64,000 bases of DNA, taken from Candidatus Phytoplasma asteris. GTDB taxonomy: Bacteria > Bacillota_I > Bacilli_A > Acholeplasmatales > Acholeplasmataceae. How positions within the stretch are numbered: the stretch's first letter is position 1; each line of letters opens with the position of its first letter. The notes beneath the pieces were generated by a model. It worked only from the letters and a program-made list of their open reading frames with translations. It had not been told where the DNA came from and did not search any database. Location: the NCBI RefSeq assembly GCF_038505995.1, contig NZ_CP128414.1, positions 496,001 to 560,000 of the forward strand, written 5' to 3'. Positions 26,410 through 35,182 of this stretch are shown here, piece by piece. Position numbers and translations under genes: made by a program.

Positions 26410-26580
26410 ATGAAAAATAGTGTTCTTTGTTGCTTTAAAAAAATAAAATATTAAAATTGTTCTAAGACAAGACAAAAAGAAAACCCAAAACAAATACTTT
26501 GGGAAATTATTTATTCTTTGAAATGCCTTTTTATCTTGGCTTTTCCTATAATTATTTTTTTTATATTGGTTATTGATTAA
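26410..26580 (+). pseudogene. small membrane protein gene with internal stop
   Basis: ATG with a GGGAGTG box upstream reads MKNSVLCCFKKIKY, then TAA, then in the same frame NCSKTRQKENPKQ and a strong hydrophobic segment (CLFILAFPIIIFFILVID) to a second TAA. A 57-codon relic or a gene broken by one stop. No family recognised. Lies convergent to prfB. Confidence 0.35.
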
Positions 26581-26609
26581 AAAAATAATTAACTTTGTAT
26601 TTTTATTTT

Positions 26610-27722
26610 TTATTCATGAGGAGAACTAATAGGTATTTTGGTTAAATATCCATTGATAAATTCGTCGATGTTTCCATCCATTACTTGTTCTAATTGAAAA
26701 ATTTCTTGATTAGTGCGGTGATCTTTAACCATTTTGTAAGGATGAAAAACATAGCTTCTAATTTGAGAACCCCAACCATTTTCTTTTTGGTCGCTTTGAA
26801 ATTTTTTAGCATTTTCTTCTTTTTGTTGTTTTGATGCTAATTGAAATAACTTGGTTTTTAGCATTTGCAAAGCTTTTTCTTTGTTTTTGATCTGACTACG
26901 TTCATTTTGACAACCCACTACTAATCCTGTTGGCAAATGAGTTATTCTTACTGCTGAATCAGTAGTATTTACGTGTTGTCCGCCTGCACCACTACTTCTA
27001 AAAACATCGATTTTAAGATCTTCTGTTTTTAAATTAATTTTGATTTCTTCATTAATTTCTGGCAAAACATCGCAAGCTACAAAAGAAGTATGTCTTTTGG
27101 AATTAGCATCAAAAGGAGAAATTCTTACCAAACGATGAACTCCTTTTTCAGCTTTTAGATAACCATAAGCATAAGTTCCTTTAATTAATAAGGTAGCTGA
27201 TTTGATTCCTGCTCCTTCACCTGGTTGATAATCAAGAATTTCGGTTTTAAAATTCTTTTTTTGAGCATATTTTTGATACATACGGAAAAGCATTTCGCAC
27301 CAATCTTGCGATTCAGTACCTCCTGCTCCTGGATGGAATAATAAAATAGCATTGTTAATATCATAAGGTTGATTCAAAAAAATTTTAATTTTGAAATCAA
27401 AAACGGCTTTAGTAAGGTTTTTTAATTCTTCTTCTAATAAAGCAGAAGTTTCATTTGGGCTTTCATTTAAATTAAATAAAGTTTCTAGATCCAAATAATT
27501 TTGTTCTAAAGTTTCTAAAGTAGTTTTTTTGTCTTGCAAGTCGTTGAATTGTTGGCTTATTGTAACAGCTTTTTGGGGGTCTTGCCAAAAATCTTCTTTT
27601 TGCATGGCGCAATTTAATTTTTCAATTGTTTGATTGGTTTTTTTTAAATCAAGGGCTTGTTTTAAATCTTGAAGGTTTTGATGCAAGTTTTGTAAAATTT
27701 GATTAATTTCGTATTTTTCCAC
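26610..27722 (-). CDS. prfB: peptide chain release factor 2
   Basis: 370 aa. Recognises UGA/UAA; GGQ in RSSGAGGQHVNTTDSA, SPF stop-recognition tripeptide in RISPFDANSKRHTSF. The frame is continuous, so the autoregulatory +1 shift common in prfB is absent. Its presence means UGA is a stop in this organism. Starts 3 bp after secA. Confidence 0.95.
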   Translation of the reverse strand: MEKYEINQILQNLHQNLQDLKQALDLKKTNQTIEKLNCAMQKEDFWQDPQKAVTISQQFNDLQDKKTTLETLEQNYLDLETLFNLNESPNETSALLEEELKNLTKAVFDFKIKIFLNQPYDINNAILLFHPGAGGTESQDWCEMLFRMYQKYAQKKNFKTEILDYQPGEGAGIKSATLLIKGTYAYGYLKAEKGVHRLVRISPFDANSKRHTSFVACDVLPEINEEIKINLKTEDLKIDVFRSSGAGGQHVNTTDSAVRITHLPTGLVVGCQNERSQIKNKEKALQMLKTKLFQLASKQQKEENAKKFQSDQKENGWGSQIRSYVFHPYKMVKDHRTNQEIFQLEQVMDGNIDEFINGYLTKIPISSPHE

Positions 27723-27725
27723 AAA

Positions 27726-30233
27726 TTAATTCCAAGGTTTTTTAGAAGTTCTTACTTTTCTAGTTCTTCTTTTTTTAGAAGATTCATCATCGCTTGAATC
27801 ATTGTTTAAAAAAACTTTTTGTTTGGGAGGCGTTTTAAAACTATCTGCGAAAGAAAACTTTAAAATAGTAGCAGTAATGTCGTTTGCAATTTTTGCAATC
27901 ATGTTATTGAATAAAACTTGTCCTTCTTTTTGATATTCAATAAAAGAATCTTGTTGTCCGTAACTTACAAATCCAATTCCTTGTCTTAAAGAACTCATGT
28001 CATTGATGTGGCGTTGGTAGTAATTATCAATTATTTTTAATGTAATCCATTTAAGACCTTTTGCAAAATATTGAGATTTAGAAGGGTCTTTTTCAAAAAA
28101 ATCTTTTTGAGATTGTAAAGTGGCTTTTACTTTTTGCAATAAATGTTGTTGAAAAGAATCAAGGGAGTTTGTTTTAGGGTTATTGCATAATTCTTGTACT
28201 TCTTCTAAATCAAAGGTTTGTTTAGGGAAAAATTTATTTTCTAAAAAAGTAATTAAAGTTTGGGTTTGACATTGGGTAGGGTTGTTAGTAAAATGTGGCA
28301 AAATAGCTTTATTAAGGGTCTTTTGCATTAAATCTTGAACGATTTGTTCTACTCTATTGCTAACTAGAATTTCTTTTCTTTGGTTATAGATAATTTCTCT
28401 TTGAATACGTAAAATATCATCATATTTTAAGAGGTATTTACGATAGTCAAAATTGGAAGATTCTACTTTTTTTTGTATTTTGGTAAAAAATTTAGTCACC
28501 ATTTTAGATGAAGTTTTAGTTTCGGAATCGCTTATTTTTTGGAGCAAAGAAATAATTTTTTCTATTCTAGTGCCACCAAATCTTTGGGCAAGTTCATCTT
28601 CGCTAGAAATAAAAAAACGTGAATAACCAGGGTCGCCTTGACGTCCAGCACGTCCTCTTAATTGGTTATCAATTCTTCGTGATTCGTGTCTTTCAGTACC
28701 TAAAACAGCAAGTCCGCCTAATTCTTTAACCCCTTCGCCTAAACGAATATCAGTTCCACGTCCTGCCATATTAGTAGCAATAGTAACTGCATTTTTAAGT
28801 CCTGCCTTAGCAATGATGTCTGCTTCTTTAGAGTGGTTTTTGGCATTTAGAATTTCGTGTTTAATGGAATGTTTTTTTAATTTTTTAGAAATAATTTCAG
28901 AAACTTCTACTGTAGTTGTCCCAATTAAAATGGGTTGTCTTTTTTTGTGGCGAGAAGTTATTTCTTCAATTAAAGCGTCGTATTTTTCTTTTAAAGAAAC
29001 AAAAATAAAATCGGGATCGTCAATTCTTATCATAGGAACATTGGTAGGAATTTCGATAACTTCCATGTTATAAATGTCTCTAAATTCATCTTCTTCGGTT
29101 TTGGCAGTTCCTGTCATCCCTGATAATTTGTGATAAAGACGGAAAAAATTTTGATAAGTAATAGTAGCTCCAATGGAAGTTTCTTCTTTAATTAATACTC
29201 CTTCTTTGGCTTCTAATGCTTGGTGAAGACCGTCGCTAAATTGGCGTCCTGGCAAAGCACGTCCAGTAAATTGATCAATAATTAGAACTTGTCCATCTTT
29301 GTAATCAACTAAGTAATCTTTGTCTTTGTGCATCGTAAAAGCTGCTTTAAGGGCGTTTTTGACATGGTGGAGCAAAGAGGCGTGTTCTACGTTGTATAAA
29401 TTATCAATTTGGAAAAAGTTTTCAGCTTTGGTAATTCCTTCTTCGGTAAGTTCAATTGTTTTAGTTTCTAATTCAATAAGATAATGTCTATTTTTAAGGG
29501 TGCGAACAAAACGTTGTGCTTCTTTGTATAAATTCTTAGTTTCTTTGACACTTTGGGAAATAATTAAAGGCGTTCTTGCCTCATCAATTAAAATAGAGTC
29601 TACTTCATCAACAATAGCATAACTGTAAGGGCGTTTCATTACCAAATTGGAAGCTTCAATTTCCATGTTGTCTCTTAAATAATCAAACCCTAATTCACTG
29701 TTAGTAGTGTAGAGAATATCACATAAATAGGCTTGTTGTTTTTGTGCGTGGTCTTTGTCTTTGGTATTAAGTCCTACTGTCATTCCCAAAAAGCGAAAAA
29801 CATCACCGATGCTACCTTCAAATTCTCTTTTAGCTAGGTATTCATTGACTGTAACAATGTGAACAGGGTTACCACTTAAAGCGTTAAGATAAGCAGGCAT
29901 GATGGCAGTAAGGGTTTTTCCTTCCCCAGTTTTCATCTCAGAAATATTTCCTTGATGCAAAATTACAGCGCCCAAAATTTGAACGTAATAAGGAGTAAGT
30001 CCTGTTACTCTTTTGGTAGCTTCTTTGGCAAGAGCATAGGCTTCGGGCAGCAGTTGGTTAAGGGTTTTTCCTTCTTGAAAGAGTTTTTTTAATTCTGCGG
30101 TTTTTGTGGCAAAATCTTTGTCATCTAATAAAGCCATTTGGGCTTCTAAATTTTGTACTTTATTAGCTATGGTTCTAGCTTTTCTTAAAGCTTTTTTGGA
30201 AGAATTAAATATTTTTTTTAAAAAATTTAACAT
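27726..30233 (-). CDS. secA: protein translocase ATPase SecA
   Basis: 835 aa motor of Sec export, needed for all SVM effectors here. Walker [16 protein letters not shown] box [17 protein letters not shown], and [15 protein letters not shown] with [12 protein letters not shown]. The C-terminus ends in a basic tail ([16 protein letters not shown]) without the cysteine zinc motif that binds SecB in many bacteria, consistent with the lack of SecB in Mollicutes. Pairs with prfB in an operon. Confidence 0.97.
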   Translation of the reverse strand: MLNFLKKIFNSSKKALRKARTIANKVQNLEAQMALLDDKDFATKTAELKKLFQEGKTLNQLLPEAYALAKEATKRVTGLTPYYVQILGAVILHQGNISEMKTGEGKTLTAIMPAYLNALSGNPVHIVTVNEYLAKREFEGSIGDVFRFLGMTVGLNTKDKDHAQKQQAYLCDILYTTNSELGFDYLRDNMEIEASNLVMKRPYSYAIVDEVDSILIDEARTPLIISQSVKETKNLYKEAQRFVRTLKNRHYLIELETKTIELTEEGITKAENFFQIDNLYNVEHASLLHHVKNALKAAFTMHKDKDYLVDYKDGQVLIIDQFTGRALPGRQFSDGLHQALEAKEGVLIKEETSIGATITYQNFFRLYHKLSGMTGTAKTEEDEFRDIYNMEVIEIPTNVPMIRIDDPDFIFVSLKEKYDALIEEITSRHKKRQPILIGTTTVEVSEIISKKLKKHSIKHEILNAKNHSKEADIIAKAGLKNAVTIATNMAGRGTDIRLGEGVKELGGLAVLGTERHESRRIDNQLRGRAGRQGDPGYSRFFISSEDELAQRFGGTRIEKIISLLQKISDSETKTSSKMVTKFFTKIQKKVESSNFDYRKYLLKYDDILRIQREIIYNQRKEILVSNRVEQIVQDLMQKTLNKAILPHFTNNPTQCQTQTLITFLENKFFPKQTFDLEEVQELCNNPKTNSLDSFQQHLLQKVKATLQSQKDFFEKDPSKSQYFAKGLKWITLKIIDNYYQRHINDMSSLRQGIGFVSYGQQDSFIEYQKEGQVLFNNMIAKIANDITATILKFSFADSFKTPPKQKVFLNNDSSDDESSKKRRTRKVRTSKKPWN

Positions 30234-30610
30234 AATCGTTTAAATCCTTTATATTTTTTAGTTTTTGAATTTGTAATTGCGGGTTGTTGGTTCGTATTTC
30301 AATAATTCTTACTTTGGTTCAATATTAAAAAATGAAAATAAAATAATGTTAATTTTTATCAAAAACCTGAGTGAAAAAACAAAAATTAACAATTTTAGGG
30401 GGAAACCAAAGTAATTGGAGGGAAAAATGAAAATAATTGGGGTGGTATTTTGGGTAGCAAAAGCCCTTATTTGCAATCCCATTATTATTTATTTTAACAT
30501 ATATTTAGTGGTTTGTTGACATCATTTAATTATTTTTTGCTGTTTGTGGCTTTATTTGCGGATTTGATGGTGGTGGTGAAAAAAAGCAAAAAGCGCGCGA
30601 GGAAAAAATG

Positions 30611-30648
30611 AAAAAAAGACTACCGCAATTAGATAGTCTTTTTTTAGT
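30611..30648. terminator. hairpin with A/T flanks
   Basis: AAAAAGACTA ... TAGTCTTTTTTT. It sits between two minus-strand genes, so it could terminate transcription after the Nudix gene or in the other direction. Confidence 0.55.
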
Positions 30649-30738
30649 TAAAACAATTTATTTTGTGTTTTTAAAAATTGCTTTAAAAATTTGAACAATA
30701 AATGCTACCTAGAGAATTTTTTAATAATTTGCATTAAT

Positions 30739-30778
30739 AATTATTTCAATTTATAATTATTTCAATTTATAATTATTT
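30739..30778. repeat. 16-bp tandem repeat, about 2.5 copies
   Basis: Unit AATTATTTCAATTTAT, two full copies and a partial third, in the spacer after the Nudix gene. Confidence 0.8.
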
Positions 30779-30833
30779 TGAATGTAATAATTTGGAATAT
30801 ATTTTAATTTTTTTCTTAGCAAAGACATTTTGC

Positions 30834-31325
30834 CTAACAAAATTTAGTTTTGTATGTTTGAGGTTGGGTTTGGTTTTTGTGTTGTAAAAAATCTTTTAAA
30901 AAGGTTTTGTCAATTTCCATCATAGCATCTATTGGCAAAGAGGCCTCATCAAACCATTTTAGTTCAGCAACTTCATCATCTTGTGGGCTTAATTTTCCTT
31001 GTGTTTTAGTTACTACAAAAGCCATAACAACTGGATAGACAACATCTCCGTTAGGATAATTGATAACAAAATGTTTTCCACAATAGGTACGAAAGGGATG
31101 AATTTCTAAAGCTTTAAGACCTGTTTCTTCTTCTAGTTCTCTTACGCAAACATCAGCTCCAGTTTCTCCTAATTCCATTGCTCCACCATGAAGTCCCCAA
31201 ACATTAAAATCTTTGCGGAATTGCAATAAATATTTATTATTTTCATAAACAATAACGGAAGCCCCAGGAGAAAATAAAGGGTCTTTCCCAATTTTTTGGC
31301 GCAATTTGTTGATATAGTTGCTCAT
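30834..31325 (-). CDS. Nudix hydrolase (MutT/ADP-ribose pyrophosphatase type)
   Basis: 163 aa. Complete Nudix box G-x5-E-x7-RELEEETGL within GAMELGETGADVCVRELEEE. It hydrolyses a nucleoside diphosphate derivative; the substrate cannot be told from sequence. Single gene. A TTGACA at 31401-31406 (minus strand) could be its -35 box, with a weak A/T-rich -10. Confidence 0.9.
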   Translation of the reverse strand: MSNYINKLRQKIGKDPLFSPGASVIVYENNKYLLQFRKDFNVWGLHGGAMELGETGADVCVRELEEETGLKALEIHPFRTYCGKHFVINYPNGDVVYPVVMAFVVTKTQGKLSPQDDEVAELKWFDEASLPIDAMMEIDKTFLKDFLQHKNQTQPQTYKTKFC

Positions 31326-32003
31326 TTAAAAAACCTTTTTCCATTCTTTCTTTTTTAATTTATTTTTTTAATTTTAGCTTTTTTAATTTTAATATTGTTA
31401 ATATTGTCAAAAAGTTATTTTTGAATTAAGAAATAAATATTTTTGGTAAAATTAGTAAAAAGTGTAGATAGCATAGATAGCAAATAAATGAAAATGCAAA
31501 TAATAAGTTTTTTGTAAAAAATATTTCAAATTATTATTTGATTTATTATAAATAGTTGTTTAATTGATGGCTAAAATTTTGATAATATTTTTCCTCCCAA
31601 TATTTTTTTGGATAACTTTTATTTCTGTATTTGTTGGATGGCACAATTTATGGCTTTAATTTTTTTATTTTTTAAATCAAACTTTACAAATGAAAGTAAA
31701 CTTTTAAAATTAAAAGCTTAGTGAAATAGGGCTTTAACAACCAAAATAAAAGATGACAAAACTAAAAAAAATTATACTTACTATTTTATTTTAGCATTTT
31801 TTTTAATATTATGTTATTTTTTGCTAACTTTTTTTTATTTTTTTGTTGTTTTGTAATTTGAAAAAGGCAATTTTTAGTAATTTGTTAATTTGAGCTACTA
31901 AAAATACTTGATTATTCAAAAATATTGACTTTTATATTAGTTGTAAAAAGTGCAAAAATATTATAATAACTCAAAAAGGAAGCCCTTCAACAAAAGGGCT
32001 TTT
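31326..32003. other. 680-bp noncoding AT-rich region
   Basis: Only short broken frames and poly-T/poly-A stretches. A hairpin AGCCCTT/AAGGGCT with a T-run at 31981-32006 marks its right edge. Probably decayed mobile DNA, as the next segments are PMU relics. Confidence 0.5.
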
Positions 32004-32006
32004 TTA
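31980..32006. terminator. hairpin terminator
   Basis: AGCCCTT CAACA AAGGGCT then T6; also has an imperfect U-tract on the minus strand after the ftsH relic. Confidence 0.55.
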
Positions 32007-32262
32007 TTTCAAACATTTTATTATTAGAAAATTATAAATCTTATTTATTGTAACTTTTTTTAAAGGATATTTTTTAGTAATTTCATCTAAATCTTTTTGA
32101 GATAAAGTTTTTTTAATTAATAATTTACGGGCTATTTCATCTAAGGCATCTTTATTATTTTATAATAAATGTTCTGTTTTTTGTAAAAAGGCATTAAAAT
32201 CTTTTTGAGGATAAGGAGAGAATTTATTTAAGTTATGTTTAGCACTATTATGGTCAGAACTT
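32004..32262 (-). pseudogene. FtsH/HflB C-terminal relic
   Basis: Minus-strand frame reads PQKDFNAFLQKTEHLL, a TAA stop, then NNKDALDEIARKLLIKKT and LSQKDLDEITKKYP to a stop at 32004. This matches the C-terminal helical end of the FtsH metalloprotease domain. The catalytic part is missing, and it is cut on its 5' side by the exonuclease relic. Evidence that an older PMU or ftsH cassette once occupied this place. Confidence 0.6.
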
Positions 32263-32268
32263 TAACAA

Positions 32269-32394
32269 AACAATAACTTCATTAATAAAATGATTGTAGA
32301 TGGTAAAAAATATTTAGAATTACTACACAAAACAAAAAAAGAATTATCACAAACAACTTATTTAAAACAATTAAGCAAAATAAAATACAACTAA
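32269..32394 (+). pseudogene. YqaJ-like exonuclease tail relic
   Basis: Last about 40 codons only (NNFINKMIVDGKKYLELLHK, then LSQTTYLKQLSKIKYN), close to the end of the intact PMU1 gene at 4688-5344. The N-terminal 80% has been deleted. Confidence 0.75.
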
Positions 32395-32422
32395 GACCTT
32401 CAAATCGAAGGTCTTTTTTTTA
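32393..32422 (+). terminator. hairpin terminator
   Basis: AAGACCTTC/GAAGGTCTT stem, loop AAATC, then T-run. Counterpart of 4664-4690 in PMU1. Confidence 0.65.
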
Positions 32423-32450
32423 TATCCAATTTTCTTGAAAGGAAAAAAAT

Positions 32451-32627
32451 ATGAAATTATTAATAAAAATATTATCTTTGTTTTTTAAATCTTTGTCATT
32501 TTGTATTATTTTTTATATTTTGTCATCACATATTTCTTCTTTATTTTTACACTTATTTTGTACATTTTATATCTCTCATTTTATAAATAAAATAATTGAT
32601 TTTATTTTTTTACAGGTGTTTGCTTAA
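32451..32627 (+). CDS. small hydrophobic membrane protein (58 aa) in old PMU relic
   Basis: Starts MKLLIKILSLFFKSLSF like the PMU1 gene at 4446-4634, with an AAAGGAAAAA box before it. It ends differently (FIFLQVFA). The frame is intact although its neighbours are broken. Confidence 0.5.
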   Translation: MKLLIKILSLFFKSLSFCIIFYILSSHISSLFLHLFCTFYISHFINKIIDFIFLQVFA

Positions 32628-32683
32628 TATTAATTTTTAGGATAGCAACATTTTAAGAAAATTAAACAAAATAAATTTTAACT

Positions 32684-32711
32684 AAGACTCTCATCACGAG
32701 AGTCTTTTTTT
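32684..32711 (+). terminator. hairpin terminator before truncated tmk
   Basis: AAGACTCTC ATCAC GAGAGTCTT then T-run. Counterpart of 4374-4403. Confidence 0.65.
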
Positions 32712-32740
32712 ATACCCAATTTTTTAAAAAGGAGCATAAA

Positions 32741-32768
32741 ATGAAATTAATTATATTCGAAGGACTTG
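32741..32768 (+). pseudogene. start of tmk, cut by PMU2
   Basis: Ribosome binding site AAAGGAGC and codons MKLIIFEGL identical in sequence to the PMU1 tmk start. Sequence identity stops exactly where the PMU2 terminal repeat begins at 32767. Shows that PMU2 inserted into the tmk of an earlier PMU. Confidence 0.8.
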
Positions 32769-32906
32769 AGGTGTTCCAAAAGTTTAGACACTTTTTACTT
32801 TTTAAAAATTCTTTAAGGCTAACTATTAAGTTAGTCTTTTTTTGTTTCAAGACTAAAAAATAATTTCATATCTTTTCTAAAAAAAATGTTTTTAGAAAGG
32901 AATTGA
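32767..32906. repeat. PMU2 left terminal inverted repeat
   Basis: Begins TGAGGTGTTCC and is the near-exact reverse complement of 13541-13680. Includes the GGCTAACT/AGTTAGTC hairpin with T7 pointing inward. Confidence 0.85.
32813..32842 (+). terminator. inward-facing terminator in PMU2 end
   Basis: GGCTAACT ATTA AGTTAGTC followed by T7, between the element edge and the sigma gene. Confidence 0.6.
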
Positions 32907-33533
32907 ATGTTAAGACAAAAATTATTTAAAGATTTTTTAAAAAATAAAAAGAATTTAGAAATTCGTAATCAATTAATCGAACTTCATTTACCTTTAGTAA
33001 AAAAACTAGCTTATCATTTTAAATATTACCCTAAAGTTTTAACTAAGGAGGATTTGTATCAAGAAGGGATTTTAGGATTAATCAAAGCTCTAAATAATTA
33101 CCAAGATTTAGGTTATGACTTTATCGCCTATGCAACACCAACAATAAAATCAGCAATCAATGAACTAATAAGAAAAAGCCATTCACCTTCAATTCCCCAA
33201 AAAACAACCAAACCAAACAATATCAGTTTTAAAGAAGAACAATACAAACAACCTAATTGGGATAAAATCCTTAATCCGCATCAATTATGGCTAAAACAAG
33301 TAAAACATGAATTATTAATAAAAAAACTAAAAACTAAACTAAGTAAAAATGAATTCAATGTTATTTGTTTAAATTTTGGTATCTCATTAGAAAACAACAA
33401 CAAACCTAATCAACAACCCCTATCCAATCATGCAATCGCCCAAAAACTAAATTTAACTTTAAAACAAATAGAAAACTTAAAAAAAGACGCCATCAAAAAA
33501 CTAAACCCAAATTATAAAAATAAGGAGAAATAA
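32907..33533 (+). CDS. rpoF: sigma-70 family sigma factor of PMU2
   Basis: 208 aa, differing from the PMU1 sigma factor (12914-13540) at only a handful of positions (for example SKEEQYKQ-type changes in the linker and LNFGIS for LSFGIS). Same region 2 and region 4 motifs and same position next to the terminal repeat. Intact. Confidence 0.85.
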   Translation: MLRQKLFKDFLKNKKNLEIRNQLIELHLPLVKKLAYHFKYYPKVLTKEDLYQEGILGLIKALNNYQDLGYDFIAYATPTIKSAINELIRKSHSPSIPQKTTKPNNISFKEEQYKQPNWDKILNPHQLWLKQVKHELLIKKLKTKLSKNEFNVICLNFGISLENNNKPNQQPLSNHAIAQKLNLTLKQIENLKKDAIKKLNPNYKNKEK

Positions 33534-33534
33534 A

Positions 33535-33849
33535 ATGTTAAATAAAGTCCAATTAATCGGTAATATCGCCCATAACCTAGAAAAACAATATATCAATAGC
33601 AACAACAACCAAATCCCAAAAATAGATTTCAATTTAGCAATTAACAACAAGGATAAAGTGCAATACATCCCTTGTGTAGTGTTTCGTAATCAAGCTGAAA
33701 ACATGAGTATGTATTTACATAAAGGTTCAAAAATATATGCAGAAGGTGCATTATTAATCCAAAAATATACCACCAACGAAGGTAAAACACGAACCACCAC
33801 CAAAGTAATTATCCAAAACGTCATCTTTTTAGACAACAAATCCAAATAA
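33535..33849 (+). CDS. ssb: single-stranded DNA-binding protein of PMU2
   Basis: 104 aa, nearly identical to the PMU1 SSB (12598-12912). Begins one base after the sigma stop, so translationally coupled. OB fold only, without an acidic tail. Confidence 0.9.
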   Translation: MLNKVQLIGNIAHNLEKQYINSNNNQIPKIDFNLAINNKDKVQYIPCVVFRNQAENMSMYLHKGSKIYAEGALLIQKYTTNEGKTRTTTKVIIQNVIFLDNKSK

Positions 33850-33862
33850 TATTCATACAATT

Positions 33863-33888
33863 AAGTCCCCAAAATGGACTTTTTTTAT
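33863..33888 (+). terminator. hairpin terminator after ssb
   Basis: AAGTCC CCAAAAT GGACTT then T7. Confidence 0.6.
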
Positions 33889-33909
33889 AAACCAAAAGGA
33901 GAAAAAAAT

Positions 33910-34200
33910 ATGAATAAAAAAGAATTAATTAAATCAATAGCTGAGGTAAATAAAACCTCAATAACCCAAACCGAAGAGTTTTACAATTCATTTGAGAATG
34001 CTCTAATTAAAGCAATTACATCAAATGAAGAAGTAGTTTTATCCTCTAAAATTGGCAAATTCATCTTAAAAACTAGAAAAGCCTACATCGGTAGAAACCC
34101 TAAAACAAAGAAAAAACTAAATATCCCTGCCAAAACCATAGTAACTTTCAAACTTTCTAAAACCATTAAAGACAAAGTGAAAGATTTAACATTAGAATAA
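33910..34200 (+). CDS. himA: HU/IHF-family DNA-binding protein of PMU2
   Basis: 96 aa. The start is the ATG at 33910 behind AAAGGAGAAAAAAAT; reading further upstream would run into the hairpin. Canonical HU arm with GRNPKTKKKLNIPAK, in contrast to the altered arm of the PMU1 copy. Confidence 0.88.
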   Translation: MNKKELIKSIAEVNKTSITQTEEFYNSFENALIKAITSNEEVVLSSKIGKFILKTRKAYIGRNPKTKKKLNIPAKTIVTFKLSKTIKDKVKDLTLE

Positions 34201-34229
34201 ACCAATATCAAACAAAAGGAGAAAAAAAT

Positions 34230-34508
34230 ATGAATAAAATCATTAAGAAAAAAACAAAACCCAATACTAACGAAACAAATCAAAACCAAGAAATAAAAAC
34301 AATGACTAACCCCAAACAAGAAAATATAACTATTATCCCAACAAAAAAACGCAATTTATTAAAAAAAATCACTTACATAACTATTATTTTACATTTTATT
34401 TTACAAGTCATTATTATTTACTATGATAATAAAATTCCTTGGTTAACAACAGGCATTAATAATCTTATAAACTTAATCAAATCTCTTGTTACAGGAGGAA
34501 TTAAATAA
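34230..34508 (+). CDS. small membrane protein of PMU2 (92 aa)
   Basis: Lysine/asparagine-rich N-terminal 40 residues, then one membrane segment (ITYITIILHFILQVIIIYY) and a short tail. AAAGGAG box before the ATG; the stop lies 1 nt before the next ATG. Unknown function. Confidence 0.6.
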   Translation: MNKIIKKKTKPNTNETNQNQEIKTMTNPKQENITIIPTKKRNLLKKITYITIILHFILQVIIIYYDNKIPWLTTGINNLINLIKSLVTGGIK

Positions 34509-34509
34509 T

Positions 34510-35124
34510 ATGAATAAAAACACAAAAATTCAAAACAAAAATAAAACATTAACTATTATCACAATTTTTATCGTTATCTTTTTCGCTACCGCATCAATTT
34601 TCGCTTTAACTAATTACTTTTCTAAACAAAGAAAAGAAAAAATTCAATTAATGACAGATATTCCTCTATTCAACGTGGAAAGAGTAGGCGGCAATAACGA
34701 AGATAAAACCCTTTTACCAATCCTTATTCCTAACTTAAACCAACAAAAATACAATCACTTAATTACGATCGAACACAAAGCAACTCTAAACTCCAACGGA
34801 ATGGATATTAATGTTCCTTTATATTTGAAAATATCAACTAAATATGACACGCTTCAAACTTTTACCAATACTGACAAATATTTAAATGTTGGTTTAAAAG
34901 TGGATAACAATGATTACGATGATACTAAACGCCCACAAATGATCTTTAACGAAAAAGGCTTAGGACAACTTAACATCCAAATCAACATTGAGCAAAAAGA
35001 AATCATTAACACTAATAACCCTCAATTAGAATTAATTTGTGATTACGAATTAGTTGACGCCCAAGGAAAAAGTTTCAGTAGCGGTAGTCAAACCATCAAA
35101 AACAAAATCACTCAATTAGCGTAA
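34510..35124 (+). CDS. membrane-anchored or exported PMU2 protein (204 aa)
   Basis: Start ATG at 34510, with AGGAGG inside the previous gene's end. One N-terminal membrane anchor (TIITIFIVIFFATASIFAL), then a soluble beta-rich domain of about 160 aa (LPILIPNLNQQ, MDINVPLYLKIS). No family recognised. No counterpart in PMU1 as seen here. Confidence 0.65.
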   Translation: MNKNTKIQNKNKTLTIITIFIVIFFATASIFALTNYFSKQRKEKIQLMTDIPLFNVERVGGNNEDKTLLPILIPNLNQQKYNHLITIEHKATLNSNGMDINVPLYLKISTKYDTLQTFTNTDKYLNVGLKVDNNDYDDTKRPQMIFNEKGLGQLNIQINIEQKEIINTNNPQLELICDYELVDAQGKSFSSGSQTIKNKITQLA

Positions 35125-35182
35125 TTTATCAATAAAGACCAAGTTTTTGATTGGTATTTATTTATTGAGAAAGGAAGAAAAA

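Larger units (their letters stand above)
30234..30833. other. 600-bp intergenic region before secA
   Basis: No ORF or known RNA recognised. Holds a hairpin (30611-30648) and a 16-bp tandem repeat, plus a locally G-rich patch near 30550-30600 (TGATGGTGGTGGTG, GCGCGCGAGG). Confidence 0.5.

Noticed and set aside
26610-27722. Programmed frameshift in prfB
   Set aside because: The RF2 frame is continuous from its ATG, with no internal CTT-TGA site.
30234-30833. Possible RNA gene (tmRNA, SRP RNA, RNase P RNA) in the gap before secA
   Set aside because: None of the hallmark conserved segments could be found; only a hairpin and a short tandem repeat are visible.
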